64,000 bases of DNA from Azospirillaceae bacterium (GTDB taxonomy: Bacteria > Pseudomonadota > Alphaproteobacteria > Azospirillales > Azospirillaceae). Positions 46,432-55,649 of the stretch are shown here, piece by piece; within the stretch, counting starts at the first letter, position 1, and each line of letters begins with the position of its first letter. Made by a program: the position numbers and the translations under genes. The stretch covers positions 1-64,000 of the forward strand of contig DASQNC010000074.1 in assembly GCA_035645145.1 (NCBI GenBank). Direction: 5' to 3'. The notes beneath the pieces are model-generated. The model was not told the origin of the DNA. It did no database searches and saw only the letters and a program-made list of their open reading frames with translations.

Positions 46432-47760
46432 ATGAGCAGACAACGATCCGCCCGCGGAACCGCCCGCGCGCATGCCCGACCCGCATCCCGCACCGACCTT
46501 GGCATCGTCGAGGTGGAGGTCTCGGCCATCGGGGCCCGGGGCGACGGTTTGGCGGAACATGCGGGCCGTCGCCTCTACCTCCCGCTGACCGCGCCCGGCG
46601 ACCGGGTCCGTGCCCGCGTGGGAGCCGCCCGCGGCGACGGGTTCGAGGCCGAGGTGGTGGAGACGCTGGCCCCCGCCCCCGGCCGCGCGGCCCCGGCCTG
46701 CGCCCATTTCGGCGCCTGCGGAGGCTGCGCACTGCAGCACATCGAGGATGCGGCCTACGGTGCGTGGAAGCGCGACCGGGTGGTCGAGGCGCTCGCCCGT
46801 GCCGGCCTGGACGGCGTGCCGGTGGACCGCGCGGTGCGCACCCCGGCCGGCGACCGGCGCCGGGCCATGCTGGCCGCGCGCAAGGCCGGCGGCCGCGTCC
46901 TGCTCGGCTTCAACGAACGGCGCAGCCACCGGATCGTGGACGTCGCCGCCTGCCCGGTGCTCCTGCCCGCGCTGGCCGATTGCCTTGCGCCGCTGCGCCG
47001 GCTTCTGGGCACCCTCCTGGACGACGGGCAGGCGCTGGACGTCGCGGCGACCCTGCTGGACGACGGCCTGGACCTGGTCCTGACGGGTCCGTTGGACTTG
47101 GATCTGGCGGCACGGGAACGGCTGGCCGCATTTGCCGAAGACGCGGATCTGGCGCGCCTGTCCTGGCGCCCGCGCGCCGGCGCACCGGCCGAACCGCTCG
47201 TCCATCGGCGCGAGGGCGTGGTGAGGTTCGCGGGCGTCTCGGTGGTGCTGCCGCCCGGCGGTTTCCTGCAGGCCAGCCGCAGCGGCGAGGCGGCCCTGCA
47301 GCGTCTGGTGCTGGCCGGCGTGGGCGGGGCCGGGCGGGTGGCCGACCTGTTCGCCGGCTGCGGCACCTTCGCCATCCCGCTGGCACTGGGTACGGCCACC
47401 GTCCATGCGGTGGAGGGCGACATGGCGGCATCGGCGGCCCTGACAGGGGCTTCGACCCGCCTGCCCCGCCTGTCGGTGGAGCGCCGCGACCTCGACCGCG
47501 ACCCGATTCCGGCCAAGGCGTTGGGCCGGTTCGACGCGGTGGTGTTCGACCCGCCGCGCGCAGGGGCGGCGGCCCAGGCGACGGAAATGGCCGGCAGCGG
47601 TGTGCCGGTGGTCGTCGGCGTGTCGTGCAACCCGGCCACCTTCGCCCGCGACGCGCGGACATTGGTGGACGGCGGGTACGTGCTGGAGCGGGTGACCCCC
47701 GTCGACCAGTTCCTGTGGTCGCCCCACGTGGAACTGGTCGGGGTGTTCCGCCGGAACTGA
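46432..47760 (+). CDS. class I SAM-dependent RNA methyltransferase (RumA/TrmA family)
   Basis: 442 aa. An N-terminal TRAM domain (residues ~25-82) is followed by the 4Fe-4S ligands Cys90, Cys96, Cys99 (CAHFGACGGC) and Cys174 (AACPVLL). The SAM site is DLFAGCGTFAIPLALG, and the catalytic nucleophile Cys399 sits in GVSCNPATF, with the general base Glu in HVELVGVF near the end. Makes 5-methyluridine in rRNA or tRNA. Cannot be assigned to RlmC, RlmD or a fused type from sequence alone. Confidence 0.9.
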   Translation: MSRQRSARGTARAHARPASRTDLGIVEVEVSAIGARGDGLAEHAGRRLYLPLTAPGDRVRARVGAARGDGFEAEVVETLAPAPGRAAPACAHFGACGGCALQHIEDAAYGAWKRDRVVEALARAGLDGVPVDRAVRTPAGDRRRAMLAARKAGGRVLLGFNERRSHRIVDVAACPVLLPALADCLAPLRRLLGTLLDDGQALDVAATLLDDGLDLVLTGPLDLDLAARERLAAFAEDADLARLSWRPRAGAPAEPLVHRREGVVRFAGVSVVLPPGGFLQASRSGEAALQRLVLAGVGGAGRVADLFAGCGTFAIPLALGTATVHAVEGDMAASAALTGASTRLPRLSVERRDLDRDPIPAKALGRFDAVVFDPPRAGAAAQATEMAGSGVPVVVGVSCNPATFARDARTLVDGGYVLERVTPVDQFLWSPHVELVGVFRRN

Positions 47761-47834
47761 CCCGGCCCCGTCGGCCCGGCCGCCCTTTGGCGCGCAAGCC
47801 AAGCGGAGCGCCGGGAGACGTGCGCTCGGCGGTA

Positions 47835-49046
47835 TCAGTCGAGCTGGAGGATCTGCGCCTTCAGGTACGCGCTTTCCGGCAGGTTCGGATGCACCGGATG
47901 GTCGGCACCGGCCCCCGACGCGCGGACGATGCGGCCGGTCCGGCCGGCGTCCGAAAGGCCGCGGGCCACCTGCTCGGCGAACAGCTCCGGGTCCACGTTG
48001 TGGCTGCACGATGCCATGAACAGGAACCCGCCCCGCGCGGTGACCTGGGCGCCCAGCCGGGCGAGCTTGCGATAGCCCTTGGCGCCGGACGCCAGTTCCT
48101 TCTTGGACTTCACGAACGCCGGCGGATCGCAGATCACCACGTCGAAGCGTTCCTGCTTCTGGACCAGCCGTTCCAGCTCCTCGAACACGTCGGCCTTGCG
48201 CATCTCGCAGCGGTCGGCGACGCCGTTCGCCTCGGCCGCCTTGGCGGCCAGGTCCAGCGAGTGGGCCGAGCGGTCGACCAGGGTCACGTGCGCCGCCCCG
48301 CGCACGGCCGCCAGCACGCCGAAGCCGCCAGCATAGGTGTAGCAGTCGATGACCCGCGCGCCACGGGCCAGGTCCGCCATGAAGGCGCGGTTGTCGCGCT
48401 GATCGAAGAACCAGCCGGTCTTCTGCCCCTCGCGCACGTCGGCGAAGAAGGCGGCCCCGTTCTCCTCAATGCGGACCAGGGCATCGACGGTCCCTTTGAC
48501 GACCGCCACCTCGCTGCCCAGGCCTTCGGTCTGGCGGGCGGGGCTGTCGTTGCGCAGGACGATGGCCGCGGGGGCCAGCACGGCCTCGATCGCCGCCACC
48601 AGCTCGTCCTTCAACCCGTCGATCCAAGCGGCATTGGCCTGGGCCACCACCACGTCGCCGTAGCGGTCCACCACCAGGGCCGGCAACCGGTCGGCCTCGG
48701 CGTGGATCAGACGGTAGAAGGGCTTGTCGTGGAGTTTCTCGCGAAGGGCCAGGGCGGCCTGCAGGCGCTGCTCCAGGAAGGCCTGGTCGATCGCCGCCCC
48801 CGGATCGGGGGACAGCATGCGCGCTGCGATCAGCGTATGCGGGTTGAAGGCGGCCGTGCCGATCGGCGTCCCGCCGGCGTCGGTCAGGCGGACGATGGTT
48901 CCCGCCGGAAGCGCCTTGATGTGCGCTTCCATCTGGATCTCGTTGGAATAGGCCCACGGGTGGCCCTGGCGGATGCGCCGGTGCCCGTCCTTCTGGAGGG
49001 CAACGGTCGGCCGCTTCTTTTGCGGCGTGTTCGGTTGTGCGGTCAT
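47835..49046 (-). CDS. rRNA large subunit methyltransferase, RlmI-like
   Basis: 403 aa from the ATG at 49046. N-terminal PUA domain (RIRQGHPWAYSNEIQ to GTAAFNPHTLIAARML), then the middle EEHAD-like domain and a Rossmann methyltransferase domain with VIDCYTYAGGFGVLAA and CDPPAFVKSKKEL (the DPPxF motif of 5-methylcytosine enzymes of this group). E. coli RlmI methylates C1962 of 23S rRNA. Convergent with the RumA-like gene, so two rRNA-modifying genes lie end to end. Confidence 0.9.
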   Translation of the reverse strand: MTAQPNTPQKKRPTVALQKDGHRRIRQGHPWAYSNEIQMEAHIKALPAGTIVRLTDAGGTPIGTAAFNPHTLIAARMLSPDPGAAIDQAFLEQRLQAALALREKLHDKPFYRLIHAEADRLPALVVDRYGDVVVAQANAAWIDGLKDELVAAIEAVLAPAAIVLRNDSPARQTEGLGSEVAVVKGTVDALVRIEENGAAFFADVREGQKTGWFFDQRDNRAFMADLARGARVIDCYTYAGGFGVLAAVRGAAHVTLVDRSAHSLDLAAKAAEANGVADRCEMRKADVFEELERLVQKQERFDVVICDPPAFVKSKKELASGAKGYRKLARLGAQVTARGGFLFMASCSHNVDPELFAEQVARGLSDAGRTGRIVRASGAGADHPVHPNLPESAYLKAQILQLD

Positions 49047-49128
49047 GGTCGGAAGATAACCACCCCGGCCGCCACCGCAAGCGGCGTTGGCGCAGGGCAC
49101 GGTCCCGATGGCGTTTGCCCCCCCCGCG

Positions 49129-49166
49129 CCGAAGGCGCTTGACCCCTGCACCGAAGGCGCTTGACC
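49129..49166. repeat. 16-bp direct repeat upstream of the P1 peptidase gene
   Basis: CCGAAGGCGCTTGACC occurs at 49129-49144 and 49151-49166, 22 bp apart. Each copy ends with TTGACC, which could act as a -35 element; the second is 31 bp before the ATG. Confidence 0.6.
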
Positions 49167-49196
49167 ACCGTGCGATGGGCCGGCTGACTGGTGGGC

Positions 49197-50219
49197 ATGA
49201 TCCGCCCCGGCCCCCGAAACCTCATCACCGACGTTCCCGGCCTGCGCATCGGCTGTGCCGAGGACACGCGCGCATGGACCGGCGTCACGGTGGTGCTGCC
49301 CGACGCGCCCGCGGTGGCCGCGGCCGACGTGCGCGGCGGCGGTCCCGGTACGCGGGAAACCGATGCGCTCCGGCCGGAGAGTCTGGTCGAGCGGGTGGAT
49401 GCCGTGGTGCTTTCGGGCGGATCGGCCTTCGGCCTCGATGCCGCCCAGGGGGTGGTCCAATGGCTGGCCGCGCGCGGCCGCGGCTTCCGGGTCGGCGGTG
49501 CGACGGTTCCGATCGTTCCGGCCGCAATCCTGTTCGATCTGGCGAACGGGGGCGACAAGGGCTGGGGGGCGGAGCCGCCCTACCGCCGCCTGGGCGCCGC
49601 CGCCTGCGACGCCGCCGGCCTGGAGTTCGCGCTGGGCAATTCGGGGGCCGGCTACGGCGCCAAGGCGCACGAGCTGAAGGGCGGGCTGGGCAGCGCGTCC
49701 GCGGTCATGCCGACCGGTTCGTTCCTGGACGGCATCGTCGTGGGCGCCCTGGTCGCGGCCAACCCCGTGGGATCGGTCGTGGTTCCCGGCACCGGCACCT
49801 TCTGGGCCTGGCTGCTGGAGCAGGACCACGAACTGGGCGGGCAGATCCCGCCCGCGGGCCCGGTCGCGCTCGACCCGCCGGCACCGCCCGCCTCCGCGGC
49901 CTCACCCGGCGCCAACACCACCCTCGGCGTGGTCGCCACCGACGCGGACCTGACCCGTGCCGAGGCGCTGCGCATCGCCATCATGGCCCAGGACGGCTAC
50001 GCCCGCGCCATCCGCCCGGTGCACACGCCGTTCGACGGTGACAGCGTGTTCGTCCTGTCCACCGGCCGCCGCCCCCTGCCGGAGGACCGGGCCGCGGCCG
50101 TGGCGGCGCTGGGGTCGGTCGCCGCCGACTGCGTGGCCCGTGCGGTCGCGCGCGGCGTGTACGAAGCCGAAACGCTGGGCCGTTTTCCCGCGTACCGCGC
50201 GCGCTTCGCACGTTCCTGA
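49197..50219 (+). CDS. P1 family peptidase (DmpA/NylC type, N-terminal nucleophile)
   Basis: 340 aa from the ATG at 49197; a GTG six bases earlier is possible. Features: VLSGGSAFGLDAAQGV, GNSGAGYGAKAHELKGGLGSA split here as two conserved pieces, and the self-cleavage site ASPGAN-TTLGVVATDA, in which cleavage between Asn240 and Thr241 would expose a Thr nucleophile. DmpA uses Ser at this point; NylC-type enzymes use Thr. Acts as aminopeptidase, D-esterase or amidase. Stands alone. Confidence 0.88.
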   Translation: MIRPGPRNLITDVPGLRIGCAEDTRAWTGVTVVLPDAPAVAAADVRGGGPGTRETDALRPESLVERVDAVVLSGGSAFGLDAAQGVVQWLAARGRGFRVGGATVPIVPAAILFDLANGGDKGWGAEPPYRRLGAAACDAAGLEFALGNSGAGYGAKAHELKGGLGSASAVMPTGSFLDGIVVGALVAANPVGSVVVPGTGTFWAWLLEQDHELGGQIPPAGPVALDPPAPPASAASPGANTTLGVVATDADLTRAEALRIAIMAQDGYARAIRPVHTPFDGDSVFVLSTGRRPLPEDRAAAVAALGSVAADCVARAVARGVYEAETLGRFPAYRARFARS

Positions 50220-50324
50220 CGGCACCCGGCACCGGGATTACCCCAACTGGGCTTGCGGCGATGCGAAGCCCCGGCGAATAATTTCGAAAATCACGGCTGC
50301 AAAGCCAGAGAGGGAGGCCGAACC

Positions 50325-51815
50325 ATGCGGACCATCGCGCTTGCCGTCGCGCTCGCCGCGTCCGTCTTCGTCGCCGCACCGTCCCCGGACGCCGCGGCCC
50401 AGCAGCGGGACCGGCTGGTCCTGGCGATGCCGCTGGAGCCGCCGCACCTCGATCCCACGGCGGGCGCGGCCGCCGCCATCGACGAGGTGGTCTATGCCAA
50501 TGTCTTCGAAGGACTGACCCGGATCGACCGGTCGGGGAACGTGGTCCCCGGCCTGGCCGACAGCTGGACCGTGTCGGACGACGGGCTGACCTACACCTTC
50601 CGCCTGCGCCCGAACGTCAAATTCCATGACGGCACGGAATTCGACAGCACCGTGGTCAAATTCTCCTACGACCGTGCCCGTGCGCCGGACAGCACCAATG
50701 CCCAGAAGGGCTATTTCGCCGCCATCGCCGCGGTCGAGACGCCGGACCCCCTGACCGCGGTGGTCAAGCTGTCCCGGCCCGACGGCCAGTTCCTGTTCAA
50801 CATGGGCCAGGGCGATGCCGTCATGGTCCATCCCAACAGCGCCGCCGCCAACAAGCAGACGCCCGTCGGAACCGGCCCCTTCCGGTTCGAACGCTGGATC
50901 CCCGGCGACCGGGTGGTGCTGGTGAAGAACACCAGCTATTGGAACCAGCAGCTTCCCAAGCTGAACCGGGTGGAGGTGCGGATCATCGCCGACCCCGCGG
51001 CCCAGACGGCGGCGCTCCTCGCCGGCGATGTGGACGTGATCCCCAACATCGGCGCGTACGAGGCGGTCGGCCGCTTCCGCCAGAACAAGGACTTCCAGGT
51101 GGTCGTCGGCACCACCGAGGGCGAGACGGTCCTGGCCTTCAACAACGCCAAGCCGCCGTTCAACGATGTGCGCGTCCGCCGCGCCATCCAGCACGCCATC
51201 GACCGCAAGCAACTGATCGACGGCGCGATGAGCGGCTTCGGCACGCCCATCGGCAGCTTCTTCGCCCCGCACCGCCAGGGCCATGTGGACCTGACCGGCC
51301 AGTACCCCTACGACCCCGCCAAGGCCAAGCAGCTCCTGGCCGAGGCCGGTTTCCCCGGCGGGTTCGAGACGACGCTGCGCCTTCCCCCGCCGGCCTATGC
51401 GCGCAAGGGCGGCGAGCTGGTCCAGGCGTTCCTGGCCGAGGTCGGCATCAGGGCCCAGATCGTGCCCATGGAATGGGCGCAGTGGCTGGAGCAGGTGTTC
51501 CGCGGCCGCGACTACGACATGACCATCGTCTCGCACACCGAGCCGCTGGATCTGGACGTCTACGCCCGCGAAACCTACTACTTCAACTATCAGAGCCCGA
51601 AGTACCGCGAGACCCACGCCACGCTGGACCGGACGGTCGATCCGGCCAAGCGGGCCGAGATCTACGGCCAGCTCCAGCGCATCCTGGCCGAGGACGCGGC
51701 CAGCGGGTACCTGTTCCAGCTGCCCAAGGTCATGATCAGCCGCCCCAACATCGTCGGCATGTGGGAGAACGCCCCGATTCAGGCCAACGACGTCACCGAG
51801 GTGTCGTGGCGATAG
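50325..51815 (+). CDS. dipeptide/oligopeptide-type ABC transporter substrate-binding protein
   Basis: 496 aa, SBP family 5. ATG at 50325 after GAGAGGGAGG. Signal peptide to about residue 25 (DAAA-QQ). The mature protein opens with LVLAMPLEPPHLDP, then NVFEGLTRID, VPGLADSWTVSDDGLTYTF and FHDGTEF, all typical. It would deliver peptides, or other small solutes such as glutathione or nickel complexes, to the two permeases that follow (46 bp gap). No ATPase genes follow. Confidence 0.92.
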   Translation: MRTIALAVALAASVFVAAPSPDAAAQQRDRLVLAMPLEPPHLDPTAGAAAAIDEVVYANVFEGLTRIDRSGNVVPGLADSWTVSDDGLTYTFRLRPNVKFHDGTEFDSTVVKFSYDRARAPDSTNAQKGYFAAIAAVETPDPLTAVVKLSRPDGQFLFNMGQGDAVMVHPNSAAANKQTPVGTGPFRFERWIPGDRVVLVKNTSYWNQQLPKLNRVEVRIIADPAAQTAALLAGDVDVIPNIGAYEAVGRFRQNKDFQVVVGTTEGETVLAFNNAKPPFNDVRVRRAIQHAIDRKQLIDGAMSGFGTPIGSFFAPHRQGHVDLTGQYPYDPAKAKQLLAEAGFPGGFETTLRLPPPAYARKGGELVQAFLAEVGIRAQIVPMEWAQWLEQVFRGRDYDMTIVSHTEPLDLDVYARETYYFNYQSPKYRETHATLDRTVDPAKRAEIYGQLQRILAEDAASGYLFQLPKVMISRPNIVGMWENAPIQANDVTEVSWR

Positions 51816-51861
51816 CGGAATTCGGGGAGGAGCCGGCCGCCGACGGGACGGCCGCCCGCCC

Positions 51862-52809
51862 ATGACCGGCTTTCTCGCGCGAAGGCTGGCTTCGCTGGCG
51901 GTGACCCTGCTGCTCGCCTCGCTGGTGGTGTTCGGCGTCCTCGAAATCCTGCCCGGCGACCCGGCCCTGCTGATGCTCGGTACCGAGGCGCGCGAGGACA
52001 CGCTGGCCGCGCTGCGGGCGCAGATGGGGCTCGACCGGCCGGCGCCCGAACGCTACCTGCGCTGGGTCGGCGGACTCCTGACCGGCAACCTCGGCAACAG
52101 CCTGACCTACGGCATGCCGGTCTCGGGCCTGATCGCGGACCGGCTGGCGGTCACCGTGCCGCTGGCCCTGATGTCCATGGCGCTGACCGTGCTGATCGCG
52201 CTGCCGCTGGGCATGTTCGCGGCGTCGCACCATCGGCGGCCGGGCGACTATGGCGTCATGGCCTTCGCCCAGGTCGGCATCTCGATCCCCAACTTCTGGT
52301 TCGGCATCCTTCTGATCCTGTTCTTCGCCGTCCGGCTGGGCTGGGTGAAGTCCGGGGGGTTTCCCGGATGGAACGCGGGCGTCTGGCCCGCCGTGCAGGC
52401 CCTGTTGCTGCCGGCGGTCGCCCTGGCGTTGACGGAAGCCGCCATCATGGCGCGCGTGACCCGGGCCGCCGTGCTGGACGCCTTGCAGGAGGACTACGTC
52501 CGCACGGCCCGGGCGAAAGGCGTGTCGGAGGCCGGCATCCTGCTGGGCCATGTGCTGCGCAACGCGCTGATCCCGGTGCTCACCATCGGCGGCCTGATAT
52601 TCGCCTTCCTGTTGGCGGGCGCGCTGGTGATCGAGAACGTGTTCTACCTGCCGGGCGTCGGCCGGCTGGTGTACCAGGCTGTCACCCAGCGCGATCTGGT
52701 GGTGGTCGAGAACGCCGTGGTCCTGCTGGCCGCCATGGTGGTGGTGGTGAATTTCCTGGTGGATGTCCTGTATGCGGTCGTCGACCCGCGGCCAAAGGCG
52801 CGGACATGA
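51862..52809 (+). CDS. ABC transporter permease, DppB/OppB type
   Basis: 315 aa, six helices. Seen: RRLASLAVTLLLASLVVFGVL, LPGDPALLMLG, the MGLDRPAPERYLRW linker, and the ATPase-contact EAA loop DALQEDYVRTARAKGVSE. Last residues PKART overlap the next start by four bases (ATGA). Pairs with the following permease. Confidence 0.93.
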   Translation: MTGFLARRLASLAVTLLLASLVVFGVLEILPGDPALLMLGTEAREDTLAALRAQMGLDRPAPERYLRWVGGLLTGNLGNSLTYGMPVSGLIADRLAVTVPLALMSMALTVLIALPLGMFAASHHRRPGDYGVMAFAQVGISIPNFWFGILLILFFAVRLGWVKSGGFPGWNAGVWPAVQALLLPAVALALTEAAIMARVTRAAVLDALQEDYVRTARAKGVSEAGILLGHVLRNALIPVLTIGGLIFAFLLAGALVIENVFYLPGVGRLVYQAVTQRDLVVVENAVVLLAAMVVVVNFLVDVLYAVVDPRPKART

Positions 52810-53753
52810 CCGGACCGGGCGTGCGCGAACCCGGCCCGGCCGGAGCGGACATGACGGGATCCGGCATGCGGGCGCCGGACGCGGCCGAAGCCGCCGCACC
52901 GGGCCGCGCCCGCCGCGGCCCGTTCCGCCTTGCCTTCGGACATCCCAGCCTGTGGCTCGGTGCCGCCATCACCGCGGCGGTCCTCGCGATGGCGCTGGCC
53001 AGTTTCTTCTGGACGCCGTTTCCGCCGGACCAGTTGCGCGTCATCCGCCGCTTCCGGCCGCCCGACGGAACCCATTGGCTGGGCACCGACCATTTCGGGC
53101 GGGACATCGCGTCGATGATCATGGTGGGCGCGCGGAACTCGGTCGCCGTGGGTCTGGTGGCGGTCGGGATCGGTGTGGCCGGCGGCGTGCCGCTCGGCCT
53201 TGCGGCCGCGGTTCGGCGGGGTTGGGTCGACGACGCGCTGGGCCGCCTCACCGACCTGGTCTTCGCCTTTCCCGCGATCCTGTCGGCGGTGCTGATCACC
53301 GCCTATCTCGGCCCCGGGCCGGTCAACGCGATCCTGGCCATCGGCATTTTCAACGTGGCCGTCTTCGCACGCGTCACCCGGGGCGCCGCGATGCAGGTCC
53401 TGGGACGGGAATTCGTGCGCGCGGCCCTGGCGCTCGGCCGGGGGCCGGGCGGCACGCTTCGGGTGCACGTGCTGCCCAACATCGCCGGCGTCCTGATCGT
53501 CCAGGCCACCGTGTCGTTCGCCGTGGCGATCCTGGCCGAGGCCGCCCTGTCCTATCTGGGTCTGGGTGTGCAGCCCCCGAACCCGTCGTGGGGCCGCATG
53601 CTTTCGGATGCGCAGAACCATATGTTCGACCGGCCCTATCTCGCCATTGTCCCCGGGGCCGCGATCGCCGTGGCGGTCATGGGGCTGAATCTGCTGGGGG
53701 ATGGGCTGCGCGACGTGCTGGACCCGCGTACGCGCGGACGGCCCATTGTATGA
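52806..53753 (+). CDS. ABC transporter permease, DppC/OppC type
   Basis: 315 aa from the overlapping ATG at 52806; a start at 52851 (MTGSGMRAP) would also do, since the first ~35 residues are low complexity. HWLGTDHFGRDIASMIMVGAR is the hallmark near residue 95; the EAA loop is EFVRAALALGRGPGGTLRVH. The two ATPase subunits (DppD, DppF) do not follow; an SDR gene lies next. Confidence 0.92.
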   Translation: MTGPGVREPGPAGADMTGSGMRAPDAAEAAAPGRARRGPFRLAFGHPSLWLGAAITAAVLAMALASFFWTPFPPDQLRVIRRFRPPDGTHWLGTDHFGRDIASMIMVGARNSVAVGLVAVGIGVAGGVPLGLAAAVRRGWVDDALGRLTDLVFAFPAILSAVLITAYLGPGPVNAILAIGIFNVAVFARVTRGAAMQVLGREFVRAALALGRGPGGTLRVHVLPNIAGVLIVQATVSFAVAILAEAALSYLGLGVQPPNPSWGRMLSDAQNHMFDRPYLAIVPGAAIAVAVMGLNLLGDGLRDVLDPRTRGRPIV

Positions 53754-53857
53754 CGGGCCGGCGTATGACCGGCGTTGGACCAACCTCCCTCGCAAGCCCC
53801 CCTGACCTGGTCCGGGATTTGCCCTAAGACTTGCCGCCGAATACTGGAGGACGCGAC

Positions 53858-54592
53858 ATGCCGGAACGGATGACAATGGTCCTGACGGGGGCCAGCCGCG
53901 GGATCGGGCATGCGACCGCCATCCGCTTCCAGGCGGCCGGGTGGCACGTCATCACGGTGTCGAGCCACCCCTTCAATTCCAACTGCCCGTGGGAGGGCGG
54001 CGAGGAGAGCCATGTCCAGATCGACCTGGGCGATCTGGCCTCCATCGAAGCGGGCGTGGCCCGGTTGAAGGCCAAGCTGCCGGACGGGCGGTTGCATGCC
54101 TTGGTCAACAACGCCGGCATTTCGCCCAAGGGCGAAGGCGGATCACGGCTGGGAACGCTGAATACGCCGATCGACACCTGGTACCGGGTGCTGAACGTCA
54201 ATTTCCTGGCGCCGGTGCTGCTCGCCCGCGGCTTGTTCGATGAGCTGCGCCAAGCCCAGGGCGCGATCATCAACGTCACATCCATCGCCGGCAGCCGTGT
54301 CCATCCGTTCGCGGGCGCGGCCTATGCGACATCCAAGGCCGCGCTGGCGTCCCTCACGCGGGAAATGGCGGCCGATTTCGGCCCCCACGGGGTCCGGGTG
54401 AACGCGATCGCCCCGGGCGAGATCGACACGTCGATCCTGTCCCCCGGGACCGAGAAGCTCGTCGAGCAATTGCCACTGCGACGCCTGGGCAAGCCCGAGG
54501 AGGTGGCCGCGGTCATCTACTTCCTGTGCACGGCCGGAGCGGGCTATGTGAACGGGGCCGAAATCCACATCAACGGCGGCCAGCACGTTTGA
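53858..54592 (+). CDS. SDR family oxidoreductase
   Basis: 244 aa from ATG at 53858 after CTGGAGG. Classical short-chain dehydrogenase: cofactor motif TGASRGIGH (residues 10-18), NNAG at 84-87, catalytic Ser142, Tyr156, Lys160 (YATSK). Pro-rich differences aside, it resembles 3-oxoacyl reductase-like enzymes; substrate unknown. It begins 104 bp after the permease gene and may be part of the same transcript. Confidence 0.88.
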   Translation: MPERMTMVLTGASRGIGHATAIRFQAAGWHVITVSSHPFNSNCPWEGGEESHVQIDLGDLASIEAGVARLKAKLPDGRLHALVNNAGISPKGEGGSRLGTLNTPIDTWYRVLNVNFLAPVLLARGLFDELRQAQGAIINVTSIAGSRVHPFAGAAYATSKAALASLTREMAADFGPHGVRVNAIAPGEIDTSILSPGTEKLVEQLPLRRLGKPEEVAAVIYFLCTAGAGYVNGAEIHINGGQHV

Positions 54593-54756
54593 TACCGCCG
54601 CGCGCATGTCTCCATGCACTCGGCTTGGTCCTCAGGCGTCGGCGCTCCGCTCGGCTTGCGCGCCCTCTATTGGAAATGTGGGGGCGTGGGGCGCGGTCGC
54701 GCCCGCCGCCCCGGGAAAGTCAATACTTTCGCGGGGCGGCATGACGGACTACCCGG

Positions 54757-55518
54757 TTACTTCGGCGCCATGCGCAGGGCACCGTCCAGGCGGATGGTTT
54801 CGCCGTTCAGCATGACGTTCTCCACGATGTGGAGCGCCAGCCGCGCGTACTCGGACGGCTGCCCCAGGCGCGGCGGGAACGGGACGGACGCTGCCAGGCT
54901 CTTCTGGACCTCCTCGGGCAGGCCCCGCAGCAGCGGCGTCTCGATCAGGCCCGGTGCGATGGTGACCACCCGGATGCCGAAGCGCGCCAACTCGCGCGCG
55001 GCCGGCAGGGTCAGGCCCACGATGCCGCCCTTGGAGGAGCTGTAGGCCATCTGCCCGATCTGGCCCTCGTAGGCGGCGACGGATGCGGTGTTGATGATGA
55101 CGCCGCGTTCCTGGGTGTCCAACGGGTCCAGCTTGGACATGTCCCAGGCCGTCAGGCGCATGATGTTGAACGTGCCGACGAGGTTCACATCGACGATCTT
55201 CCGGTACTGCGCCAGATCGGCCGGACCTTCGCGGGTCAGAACCCGGGTCGGTGTGGCCAATCCGGCGCAGTTCACCAGCACGCGGGCCGGACCATGGGCC
55301 TCGCGCGCCTTGGCGACCGCCGCCTCGCCCGATGCCGCGTCGGACACGTCGCATTGGACCGCGAGGCCGCCGATCTCGCGGGCGACGGCCTCGGCTCCGG
55401 CCAGATTGACGTCGAAAATCGCGACCTTGGCACCCGCGGCCGCGAAGGAACGCGCGACCTGTGCACCGATGCCCGATCCGCCGCCGGTGACGATGGCGGC
55501 CTGTTCCCTGATGTCCAT
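54757..55518 (-). CDS. 3-hydroxyacyl-CoA dehydrogenase, type II (HSD10-like SDR)
   Basis: 253 aa. TGGGSGIG (residues 11-18), catalytic Ser146, Tyr159, Lys163. The stretches GVIINTASVAAYEGQIGQ, IRVVTIAPGLIETPLL, VPFPPRLGQPSEYA and LNGETIRLDGALRM correspond closely to mitochondrial HSD17B10, an NAD-dependent dehydrogenase of short and branched 3-hydroxyacyl-CoA (isoleucine and fatty-acid breakdown). Convergent with the previous SDR. Its upstream leader carries CTTTTTT-type AT patches near 55525. Confidence 0.9.
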   Translation of the reverse strand: MDIREQAAIVTGGGSGIGAQVARSFAAAGAKVAIFDVNLAGAEAVAREIGGLAVQCDVSDAASGEAAVAKAREAHGPARVLVNCAGLATPTRVLTREGPADLAQYRKIVDVNLVGTFNIMRLTAWDMSKLDPLDTQERGVIINTASVAAYEGQIGQMAYSSSKGGIVGLTLPAARELARFGIRVVTIAPGLIETPLLRGLPEEVQKSLAASVPFPPRLGQPSEYARLALHIVENVMLNGETIRLDGALRMAPK

Positions 55519-55593
55519 GGCGTCCTCCCTTTTTTTGATGCCCCGTCCTTAGCAGATGCGCCCGCCCTGGTTAAGGCCGCCGGGCGGCGGACC

Positions 55594-55624
55594 GCGGATG
55601 GACAGTTGGGCGGATGGACAGTTG
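55594..55624. repeat. 15-bp tandem repeat, period 16
   Basis: GCGGATGGACAGTTG occurs twice in tandem (55594-55608 and 55610-55624). Each copy holds an ATG; the second one (55614) is in frame with the following YkvA-like gene, which creates an alternative start. Confidence 0.65.
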
Positions 55625-55649
55625 CGGGGTGCCGAACCATATCCATGGC

